Positions 1 through 6,473 of a stretch of DNA of 14,127 nucleotides are shown here, piece after piece. Each line of letters starts with the position of its first letter. The first letter of the stretch is position 1. Source of the DNA: Anaerolineales bacterium (lineage in GTDB: Bacteria > Chloroflexota > Anaerolineae > Anaerolineales > UBA6663). The position numbers and the translations under genes are program-made. Location of the stretch: NCBI GenBank assembly GCA_016789245.1, contig JAEURM010000023.1, positions 1 through 14,127 of the forward strand, read 5' to 3'. The notes below the pieces were generated by a model, which saw only the letters and a list, made by a program, of their open reading frames with translations, did not search any database and was not told the DNA's origin.

Positions 1-2
1 CC

Positions 3-560
3 CGTATACTTATCTCTCAAAACTGGCAATTGTTAGTTACGACCAATTTTGTGCAGTGGCTTCCAGCCTCCGTCACGTTGCCACAGCCCGCGTTAGATCA
101 GCTAGGCTCAGCTTTGGCTATGGCCTTGAGCGCCGATGAACGTTGGTTGGTAATTAGTAATGAAAACGGCCAGACGGTCATACTCAACCTTGCCAACAGT
201 CAAGCGCGAGTAATTTTGAATGATGCTGGAGTGTATCAAGTTGCGTTTAGCCGTGATGGGCAGTATCTCTTTACGAACACTTGGGACCAGCCGATACGGC
301 AATGGGCGGTTAGCACGGGTGAGTTGGTGCGTTGGTTTGAGAACACCAACTCCACCAACTTTGCCGTTAGTCCTGATGGCCGGACGTTAGCCACCAGTGA
401 CCAAAATGGTGCGCTCCGATTTTGGGAAGTGGAGACGGGTGCGCCCATTAGCGCTGTAGCCGCCCACAGCAACGCGGCGTGGAAGCTGGCCTTTAGTGCT
501 GATGGCCGCCAACTGTTCACGCAAGGTGACGGGTTTATCAAATTTTGGGTAGCGCCGTAA
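3..560 (+). CDS. WD40 repeat protein, C-terminal part (5' end outside window)
   Basis: The frame is open to the left edge, so this is the last ~185 residues of a longer protein; TTG at 30 is in frame but nothing marks it as the true start. At least four WD40-like blades can be seen, each with an S-x-D-G/E-R/Q turn followed by a W/F-x-V/L strand: around 'ALSADERWLVIS', 'AFSRDGQYLFTN..IRQWAV', 'AVSPDGRTLATS..LRFWEV' and 'AFSADGRQLFTQ..IKFWVA'. Such propellers are protein-interaction scaffolds with no catalytic role of their own. The N-terminal part could hold more blades or a different domain (in related bacteria a kinase, NTPase or caspase-like domain), so no function can be assigned. The stop is 16 nt before the next gene, which suggests co-transcription with the SUMF1-domain lipoprotein. 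Confidence 0.85.
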   Translation, partial: RILISQNWQLLVTTNFVQWLPASVTLPQPALDQLGSALAMALSADERWLVISNENGQTVILNLANSQARVILNDAGVYQVAFSRDGQYLFTNTWDQPIRQWAVSTGELVRWFENTNSTNFAVSPDGRTLATSDQNGALRFWEVETGAPISAVAAHSNAAWKLAFSADGRQLFTQGDGFIKFWVAP

Positions 561-576
561 AACAACATTTCAACCG

Positions 577-1494
577 ATGAAAACTACCTCCATAACTTCA
601 ACACTGTTAGCTAGTCTAGTGCTCCTCGCCACTGCTTGCCGCGTGGATGTAACGCAAACAGCCGCGCCGCCCGCCACTTCAGCGCCAACGGTTGCGGCCT
701 CCCTCCCGGCCTGTGCTGAAATTGGGCAAACGCTCACTTCACCCATTGATGGCGTGGTGCTGGTGTGTGTGCCCGCCGGTGAATTTTTGATGGGCGCGGC
801 GGCGGATGATGGACTAGCCAAAGACCATGAAAAGCCTCAGCACCGTGTGCATCTCAACGCCTTTTGGATTGACCAAACCGAAGTGACGAACCGTAACTTT
901 CTAAAATGCATCGAAGCGGGCGTGTGCCAGCCCACCATCTATGAAGTTAAGGCCAAAACCTACGTGCCGTACGCCGTTGACCCGCAATATCAGAATCATC
1001 CGGCCTTGCTGTATGAATCTGAAGTGGCCGCCGCGTATTGCCAGTGGGCGGGGCGGCGCTTGCCCACGGAAGCTGAATGGGAAAAAGCGGCGCGCGGCGT
1101 GGATGCCCGTATTTACGTGTGGGGCAATGCTGAATTAAGTTGTGAACTAACCGGTTACAACACGTGCCGTTATCTCAGTCCCACCCCTCGGCCCGTGGGA
1201 GTGGGCACGCACGCGGTGGATGATTACGCCGCTGGGGCTAGCCTGTACGGCGCACTGAACATGGCCGGCAATGTGTGGGAGTGGGTGGCGGATTGGTATT
1301 CGCCCACGTACTATGCCCGCTCACCGTCTGAAAACCCCACCGGCCCGGCCAGCGGCGAATACCGCGTACGGCGTGGCGGCGGCAATGAAAGCGTGGAGCA
1401 GGATTTACGCGTAACGGCCCGCGCCAGCGGCGCGCCAGAACATTACTTTGATGGGCAAATGGGTTTTCGGTGTGCAATGAGTGATGTACCATGA
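577..1494 (+). CDS. SUMF1/FGE-fold domain lipoprotein, probably not a true formylglycine-generating enzyme
   Basis: This 305-residue protein starts with a positively charged N-terminus, a hydrophobic segment and LLATAC (Cys21), a degenerate lipobox, so it is probably an exported lipoprotein. A low-complexity linker (~22-45) leads into a SUMF1/FGE-sulfatase domain (~55-300). Family hallmarks are VPAGEFLMG (66-73), FWIDQTEVTNRNF (97-108), YCQWAGRRLPTEAEWEKAARG (154-174), NMAGNVWEWVADWY (228-241), RRGG (265-268) and GFRC (296-299). In genuine FGE the segment after RGG carries two catalytic, copper-binding cysteines. Here it reads GGGNESVEQDLRV and has no cysteine. The fold is therefore well supported but sulfatase activation is unlikely. 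A binding role or an uncharacterised exported role is more plausible; members of this superfamily also include EgtB-like and PvdO-like enzymes. No sulfatase gene is present in the window. Confidence 0.85.
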   Translation: MKTTSITSTLLASLVLLATACRVDVTQTAAPPATSAPTVAASLPACAEIGQTLTSPIDGVVLVCVPAGEFLMGAAADDGLAKDHEKPQHRVHLNAFWIDQTEVTNRNFLKCIEAGVCQPTIYEVKAKTYVPYAVDPQYQNHPALLYESEVAAAYCQWAGRRLPTEAEWEKAARGVDARIYVWGNAELSCELTGYNTCRYLSPTPRPVGVGTHAVDDYAAGASLYGALNMAGNVWEWVADWYSPTYYARSPSENPTGPASGEYRVRRGGGNESVEQDLRVTARASGAPEHYFDGQMGFRCAMSDVP

Positions 1495-1549
1495 CGTGAA
1501 AGGCTAAACGTGAAAGCCGCTTTGCTTATTCACGTTTCACGCTTCACGC
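1495..1549. repeat. Inverted cluster of 7-bp repeats (CGTGAAA / TTCACGY)
   Basis: The whole spacer between the lipoprotein and protease genes is built on a 7-bp period. The left arm has CGTGAAA at 1495-1501 and 1509-1515, separated by the diverged unit GGCTAAA. The right arm has TTCACGT, TTCACGC and TTCACGC in tandem at 1529-1549. The arms are reverse complements in unit sequence, so the RNA could fold into a long, interrupted hairpin with a 13-nt central segment. There is no T-tract, so it is not a classical terminator. It could be a REP-like or slippage-prone intergenic element, or an mRNA processing or stabilising structure between two co-oriented genes. Confidence 0.75.
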
Positions 1550-1550
1550 C

Positions 1551-2324
1551 ATGTCTCGCCCTCGTCTTGCTATTTTCCTTCTCCTCAGCCTCACCGCGTT
1601 TTTAGTTTGGCTGGCCTACTCTCCTACAGTTCTTTTGCAGTTGTTTCAATTTGCTGGCGCGGCCATTGAGCCAACGCGCGGCCCCACGCCGCCTGCGCCT
1701 ACCCTCACCGCGCCGCGTGGTGAATTGCCCACCGGCCATGTGAGTTTTGAAGAGTGGGCCAACGGCCAACGTGTAGGCAGTGGCTTTCTGCTGGAAGCGC
1801 CTAACAATTTAGTGTTGGGCGTTACCACCGCACACAGTCTGCTCTTAATTGGGCCGCGCCCCATCGTGAGTTTTCGGCTTCCGCAAGCCACCAATGCCTT
1901 CATCACGTTTACGGGTTTTTACGGCCAAACGGGCACGGCCTTCACCAGCTACAACTTTGATATGGATTTTGTTTTCTTCAGCCTTGCGGAAATACCTGCT
2001 GAAGCCGGAGTGTTGAAGCCGGATGTACGTGGCTTGCCAGAGTTGGGGGAGCGCGTGGTGTTGTACAGCGGCTTGGGAGATGGGCGCGGCCAACCGCGTG
2101 CATTGTGGGGAACCGTTACCGCCGCCGCGCCCAACGCCGTGTGGGTACAGATGGATGACGTGTTTGAGGCTAACGGCTTGAGCGGCTCGCCGCTGTTGAG
2201 CGCGCACACCGGCCAAGTGGTGGGCATGGCCGTCAGCGCCACTAACCCCGCGCCCATTTTGCTTGGCTTTCACCCCATTGGCTCACTGGTGGAAAAGGCC
2301 AAAGCCATAGAACGCATTCCCTAG
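1551..2324 (+). CDS. Membrane-anchored trypsin-fold serine protease
   Basis: This is a 257-residue protein. Residues ~6-24 form one hydrophobic helix (signal anchor or signal peptide), followed by a Pro/Thr-rich linker (~40-60) and a domain with chymotrypsin-fold signatures. These are GSGFLL (77-82), TTAHS with probable catalytic His95, an Asp in NFDMDF (Asp137 or Asp139), and GLSGSPLL with probable catalytic Ser211. The order and spacing fit the His-Asp-Ser triad of family S1-like proteases. The sequence is otherwise divergent, and no PDZ domain follows, unlike DegP/HtrA proteins. It probably acts outside the cytoplasmic membrane. The ATG directly follows the heptamer repeat and has no clear Shine-Dalgarno site. 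Substrate is unknown. The neighbouring exported lipoprotein and WD40 protein may be functional partners, but this rests only on proximity. Confidence 0.7.
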   Translation: MSRPRLAIFLLLSLTAFLVWLAYSPTVLLQLFQFAGAAIEPTRGPTPPAPTLTAPRGELPTGHVSFEEWANGQRVGSGFLLEAPNNLVLGVTTAHSLLLIGPRPIVSFRLPQATNAFITFTGFYGQTGTAFTSYNFDMDFVFFSLAEIPAEAGVLKPDVRGLPELGERVVLYSGLGDGRGQPRALWGTVTAAAPNAVWVQMDDVFEANGLSGSPLLSAHTGQVVGMAVSATNPAPILLGFHPIGSLVEKAKAIERIP

Positions 2325-2364
2325 TGCGTGTTCCGGATGCGATACGCAACACGGTTACCCCCGT

Positions 2365-2370
2365 TATAAT
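2365..2370 (+). promoter_or_regulatory. Perfect -10 box (TATAAT) suggesting a leaderless ABC transporter mRNA
   Basis: A consensus TATAAT lies only 6 nt before the ATG at 2377. Transcription normally begins about 7 nt after the -10 box, which would put the first transcribed base at or next to the A of the start codon. No good -35 box is visible 16-18 bp upstream and no ribosome binding site lies between. Both absences fit a leaderless transcript, though a chance match in AT-richer spacer DNA is possible. Confidence 0.45.
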
Positions 2371-2376
2371 CACCCA

Positions 2377-4179
2377 ATGTTTGCTACCTTTCGCCGCTCA
2401 GCGGCCTCCACTACTGAACCGTTCGTTCCGCCCTCTCGCCAGCAGTTGGCGCGCTTATTCAAATATCTAAGCCCATATTGGGCACCGCTGAGTTTTGCCT
2501 TAGTCACCCTCATCTTCGGCTCAGCGCTCGGCCTCGCCTTTCCGTGGATTATGCAGAACTTGGTAGATGCCGTTTTGGGCCGCCAAGATTTTTCGGAACT
2601 CAACCGCATCACGGGCCTGCTCATCTTCACCTTTCTCGTCCGCGCCGTGTTTTATTACTTTCAAGGTTACTACCTCACTTATGTGGGTGAACGGGTTTTG
2701 CTGGATTTACGCCGCGAGACGTATGCGCATCTGCACCAATTGAGCGTGCGCTTCTTCGCCGACCGGCGTACGGGGGAATTGCTCTCGCGCTTGTCATCGG
2801 ATGTAACGCTGGTGCGTGGCGCGCTCACGGGAAGCCTCATCTCAGCTTTAGGCCAAGCCGTTTCATTTATTGGCTCACTGGTGCTCATGCTGGCCCTCAA
2901 TTGGCGGCTTTCACTTTTCATCCTTGCCATTGCGCCCATCATCGTCCTCAGCGGCGCGGTGGTGGGCGCCCGCCTGCGCAAACTCTCCACGGATGTGCAA
3001 GATAAATTGGCCGAAAGCACTGCCGTGGCCGAAGAAGCCATTGGCAACGTGCGCGTGGTAAAAGCCTTTGCGCGCGAAGGCTTTGAAGTGGAGCGTTATA
3101 ACCATCAGCTTGGCCTGACGTTTGAAAACATCATGCGCCAAAACATTCTCCGTTCGTTGGTTGCGCCGCTCATGTCCTTCCTCGGCTTTAGTGCGCTAGC
3201 CGCCGTGCTGTGGTTTGGCGGGCGCGAGGTACTGGATGGCCGCCTCACCGGTGGCGCGCTGATTGCGTTTTTAGTCTACGGCATCAACATTGCAGGCGCG
3301 CTTGGTACCTTCACCGGCCTGTGGACGCAACTGCAAGAAGCGTTAGGCGCTTCTCGCCGGATTTTTGAATTGCTGGATGAAGTGCCGGAAATTAAAGATG
3401 AGCCGAACGCCCGCCCACTGCCCGCCGTCACAGGCCACATCAAGCTGGAAGATGTTTCCTTTTCTTACCCTACCAGTGACCGAGTTCTGCACAATGTAAC
3501 GCTGGAGATTGCACCGGGCGAAGTGGTAGCGTTGGTAGGGCCGAGCGGCGCGGGCAAAACCACGCTCTTCAATTTGATTCCACGTTTCTATGACCCCACC
3601 AGTGGGCACGTGCTAGTAGATGGTCACGATGTGCGTACCGTCACGTTGGATTCTTTGCGGGAGCAAATTGGCTTGGTGGCGCAGGAAACGCAGTTGTTTA
3701 GTGGCACCGTGCGTGAGAATTTACGGTATGGCCGCTTGGATGCCACGGATGCGGAATTAGAAGAAGCCGCGCAAGCGGCCAACGCGGCGGAGTTTATTGA
3801 GCGTTTGCCAAAGGGTTATGAAACGGTGGTGGGTGAGCGCGGCGTAAAACTGAGTGGTGGCCAACGCCAACGCGTAGCCATTGCGCGCGCCATTCTCAAA
3901 AACCCGCATCTGTTGTTATTAGATGAAGCCACTTCTAGCCTTGATTCTGAATCGGAGAGCTTGGTGGAAGAAGCGTTAGAGCGGCTGATGCGCGGGCGCA
4001 CCACGCTGATTATTGCCCACCGCTTGGCCACCGTACACCGCGCCAATCGCATCGCCGTGCTAGAGCAAGGCCGCCTAATTGATATTGGCACGCATTCTGA
4101 ACTGATAGAGCGCGATGGCTTGTACGCCAAACTCTACCGCATGCAATTCCGCGAGACGGAAATGCAAAATGGGCGATGA
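2377..4179 (+). CDS. ABCB-type half transporter (permease fused to ATPase), exporter
   Basis: This 600-residue protein has the usual length and layout of MsbA/BmrA-like exporters. A type IV transmembrane domain with about six helices (~35-320) is followed by a nucleotide-binding domain (~355-590). The ATPase motifs are complete: Walker A GPSGAGKTT (388-396), Q-loop Gln436, signature LSGGQRQR (492-499), Walker B LLLLDE with catalytic Glu517, D-loop SSLD, and switch His548. The protein should work as a homodimer, or with a partner half transporter not seen here, to export a lipid, drug or peptide; the substrate cannot be read from sequence. No accessory membrane-fusion or outer-membrane gene is adjacent. 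The start at ATG 2377 is supported by the TATAAT just upstream and by a normal-length N-terminus. The end overlaps the RAYT start in an ATGA. Confidence 0.95.
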   Translation: MFATFRRSAASTTEPFVPPSRQQLARLFKYLSPYWAPLSFALVTLIFGSALGLAFPWIMQNLVDAVLGRQDFSELNRITGLLIFTFLVRAVFYYFQGYYLTYVGERVLLDLRRETYAHLHQLSVRFFADRRTGELLSRLSSDVTLVRGALTGSLISALGQAVSFIGSLVLMLALNWRLSLFILAIAPIIVLSGAVVGARLRKLSTDVQDKLAESTAVAEEAIGNVRVVKAFAREGFEVERYNHQLGLTFENIMRQNILRSLVAPLMSFLGFSALAAVLWFGGREVLDGRLTGGALIAFLVYGINIAGALGTFTGLWTQLQEALGASRRIFELLDEVPEIKDEPNARPLPAVTGHIKLEDVSFSYPTSDRVLHNVTLEIAPGEVVALVGPSGAGKTTLFNLIPRFYDPTSGHVLVDGHDVRTVTLDSLREQIGLVAQETQLFSGTVRENLRYGRLDATDAELEEAAQAANAAEFIERLPKGYETVVGERGVKLSGGQRQRVAIARAILKNPHLLLLDEATSSLDSESESLVEEALERLMRGRTTLIIAHRLATVHRANRIAVLEQGRLIDIGTHSELIERDGLYAKLYRMQFRETEMQNGR

Positions 4180-4700
4180 AGGTTTATTACCGGCGCTCAC
4201 TTCGTTTGCAAAACTATGATTATGCTCAAGCCGGCGCTTATTTTGTCACGCTATGCACGCATAACCGCATTAATTTGTTTGGTGAAATTGCGCAGGGTGA
4301 AATGCACTTGAGCATGACTGGCCAAATCGTGGTGGAGGAATGGCAACGCTCAACTGAAATCCGGCGTGAAATTGAATTGGACGAATGGGTGGCCATGCCG
4401 AATCATTTGCACGGCATTGTGGTGATTAAGAACACGGATGGGCGTGACCCGGCCGTAGGGGCGCACGGCCGTGCGCCCCTACTACACCGCCCACCTCGTT
4501 CGCTTGGATCATTCATTGCTGGTTTCAAATCCTCGGCTATTAAACGCATCAATGAAATTCGCCAAACACCCGGCGTTGCGGTTTGGCAACGAAATTATTA
4601 CGAGCATGTGGTGCGAGATGCTACAGACTTGCACCGCATCCGTGAGTACATTGCCAGCAACGTTTTGCGCTGGCAACTGGATGAATACTACCGGCGCTGA
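4176..4700 (+). CDS. REP-associated tyrosine transposase (RAYT, IS200-like Y1/HUH family)
   Basis: This 174-residue protein is a single-domain HUH transposase. The N-terminal pattern RRSLRLQNYDYAQAGAYFVT is typical of RAYTs. The metal-binding HUH motif is in MPNHLHGIV (His77, His79), and the catalytic tyrosine is most likely Tyr142 in NYYEHVVR. Family members nick and join single-stranded DNA at REP hairpins and are usually single-copy, domesticated genes rather than active insertion sequences. The region between the two motifs (~86-106) is the length-variable part of the family and here contains a perfect palindrome. The ATG overlaps the ABC transporter stop by 4 nt (ATGA), so translation may be coupled. 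The 3' end overlaps the convergent GpgS fusion gene by 13 nt. No terminal inverted repeats or target duplications mark it as a complete insertion sequence. Confidence 0.9.
   Translation: MKVYYRRSLRLQNYDYAQAGAYFVTLCTHNRINLFGEIAQGEMHLSMTGQIVVEEWQRSTEIRREIELDEWVAMPNHLHGIVVIKNTDGRDPAVGAHGRAPLLHRPPRSLGSFIAGFKSSAIKRINEIRQTPGVAVWQRNYYEHVVRDATDLHRIREYIASNVLRWQLDEYYRR
4455..4482. repeat. Perfect 28-bp palindrome inside the RAYT gene (candidate REP-like element)
   Basis: The arm GTAGGGGCGCACGG (4455-4468) is followed immediately by its exact reverse complement to 4482, with no spacer. Single-stranded, it would make a very GC-rich hairpin, the kind of structure HUH/REP transposases act on. It is in frame and encodes residues 94-102 (VGAHGRAPL), in the variable linker between the HUH motif and the catalytic tyrosine. 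No second copy was noticed elsewhere in the window. Confidence 0.8.
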
Positions 4701-6472
4701 TACTCCGGCACATCTAGCATGGGCGGGCGTTCGCGTTCGGCAATTTCTTCTACATCCAAAAAATAGCCTGCGGCTTCATGGCGGATGAGCTTCATGGTTT
4801 TGTTTACGTCCGCCACAAAAGCGCGCTCATAGTGCCGCTCTAATTTGCGGATAACGGCTTGAATGATAGCGAAAGACATTTTGCTCAGCGCTTCCAACGG
4901 TTGGTTGTGATGTACGCGCTCCAACAAATCTACTTGGGCAATGCCATTGATGCCGTACCGCTCAAAAATCTCAATTAACAGCCCAATTTCCACGCCGTAG
5001 CCAGAGAAGAATGAGCACCGCTCCAACGCACTGCGCCGCCCGGCATACTCGCCGGAGAGCGGCTGAATCACGCCGGATAACTCTGGATAGAACAGGTTGA
5101 GCAGGGGGCGTGCTGTAAGTTCCGTAACACGCCCACCGCCGCCGGCTTGAATTTTATCGCCCACACGTAAGGGCCGCCGGTAAAAGCCCTTTACTAGTTG
5201 CACTTGTGAATTGAGCAGAAGCGGCCCCAGAATGCCGTACACAAACCGAGGATGGATGTTGACGATATCCGTATCAATCCACGCAATAATGTCTCCCTGC
5301 GTCACCAGCAAACTCTTCCACAGCGCCTCGCCTTTGCCCCGCCGCGCGCCTAACTCTGGCAAAAGTTGTTGATGAATGTGCACGGGCACGCCCAATTTTG
5401 CGGCAATGGCCCGCGTCCGGTCAGTGGAATCTGAATCAATCAGCACTATCTCATCCACAAGCGGCACTTTTTCCATCAATGTGCGTTGCAGGGTGCGGAT
5501 AACTTTGCCCACCGTTTTCTGCTCATTCAGCGCCGGGAGCGCCAAGCTGATAGTGAGATTTTGCTCGCGTTTCAGCGCCACCAAATGCTCTAAATCCGCA
5601 AATTCGCTGGCATCAAACGTATTCTCGGCAAACCACTTATCCACCAAGATGGAAATGGCCTGCGCACCGATGGTTTCATCCGTTACTGTTTCCGGCATGG
5701 TGCGGCGCGTTTTCACCACCATCACCGCCGCGCGGGCTTCTTGCAAAATCCGGTCTGCTACTGGGCCAAGTGAGACTGGGCTTTGACTGGGCCGCGCCGT
5801 TGCCCCCATCACCACTAAATCCACTTGCTCGGTCTCTTCTAAAAGCGTTCGCGCCGTATCTTCAGTCACAATCGTCTTTGTTTGTACTTCTGGCAAGCGC
5901 GCCAGCACATGCTCTAAACCTTTGAACGGTGCTTGTGAGCCGTCATCGCCTTTGAGATGGATGTGCAAGGCAGTGATATTTTTAGCTGGCAGATTTAGGC
6001 CGATGCGCAACGCCAACTCGGCGTGTGGGCCACCGCGCAGAGGCACCAACACCCGCGCTAAATTTTTAGGGAACGGGCCACGCACCAGCACCACATCACA
6101 CGGCGGCTTGGCCAGCACGTCTTGCGGCGCTAGGCCCAGTGCGTCTAGCGCCGCGCCCCATTCCAACACCAGCAAATCGGGTGCTTCAGCTTCAATGATT
6201 TTTTGCAATTCCAGCCACGGCTGAAAGGCCACCACGATAGTGGCACGGGCGCTTACGCCCTCCGCCTGCGCCAATTTGCGTAAACGTTTGCGAATTTCTT
6301 GTGCCTTCTGTGCGCCTGCGCTGAGGGATGCCTCAGCGGCGAGTTTTACCACGCCCACCAAACGCACTTCGGTGGCTAACGCTTGCGCGGTGTGCAAGGC
6401 GGTGGTGATATCTTGGCCTTCAATCACCGGCACTAACACCCGGTGCAGAGAGGGAAAAAGGGCTTTGGTCAT
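4688..6472 (-). CDS. gpgS: Two Usp domains fused to glucosyl-3-phosphoglycerate synthase
   Basis: This 594-residue fusion begins with two universal-stress-protein domains (~9-131 and ~138-254), followed after a linker by a GT-A glucosyl-3-phosphoglycerate synthase (~300-545). GpgS transfers glucose from an NDP-glucose to 3-phosphoglycerate, the first step to glucosylglycerate and to mycobacterial methylglucose lipopolysaccharide. Visible GpgS motifs are PALNE (313-317), metal-binding DTD (400-402), INPHPRF-like NIHPRFVYG (405-413), KGFYRRPL (428-435), GGGGRVTEL (444-452), PLSGEYAGRR (471-480) and GYGVEIGLL (491-499). The first Usp domain lacks a clear ATP-binding glycine motif. The second has a degenerate one (Gly223, Ala226, Gly236, then Pro in place of Ser/Thr), so nucleotide binding is uncertain. 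The gene is last in the operon and starts 1 nt after the preceding stop. No GpgP-type phosphatase gene is seen. Confidence 0.88.
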   Translation of the reverse strand: MTKALFPSLHRVLVPVIEGQDITTALHTAQALATEVRLVGVVKLAAEASLSAGAQKAQEIRKRLRKLAQAEGVSARATIVVAFQPWLELQKIIEAEAPDLLVLEWGAALDALGLAPQDVLAKPPCDVVLVRGPFPKNLARVLVPLRGGPHAELALRIGLNLPAKNITALHIHLKGDDGSQAPFKGLEHVLARLPEVQTKTIVTEDTARTLLEETEQVDLVVMGATARPSQSPVSLGPVADRILQEARAAVMVVKTRRTMPETVTDETIGAQAISILVDKWFAENTFDASEFADLEHLVALKREQNLTISLALPALNEQKTVGKVIRTLQRTLMEKVPLVDEIVLIDSDSTDRTRAIAAKLGVPVHIHQQLLPELGARRGKGEALWKSLLVTQGDIIAWIDTDIVNIHPRFVYGILGPLLLNSQVQLVKGFYRRPLRVGDKIQAGGGGRVTELTARPLLNLFYPELSGVIQPLSGEYAGRRSALERCSFFSGYGVEIGLLIEIFERYGINGIAQVDLLERVHHNQPLEALSKMSFAIIQAVIRKLERHYERAFVADVNKTMKLIRHEAAGYFLDVEEIAERERPPMLDVPEYQRR

Positions 6473-6473
6473 T

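Noticed and set aside
236..568. Minus-strand open frame of 110 codons opposite the WD40 gene
   Set aside because: It lies wholly opposite a clear WD40 coding frame, has no recognisable motif, and its composition is that of an antisense shadow.
1845..2273. Minus-strand open frame of 142 codons opposite the protease gene
   Set aside because: It is antisense to a gene with a complete catalytic triad and shows no family features or start signals.
2326..2364. Possible terminator after the protease gene (GTGTT/AACAC dyad)
   Set aside because: The 5-bp stem has a long loop and no T-tract, so it does not meet the pattern of an intrinsic terminator.
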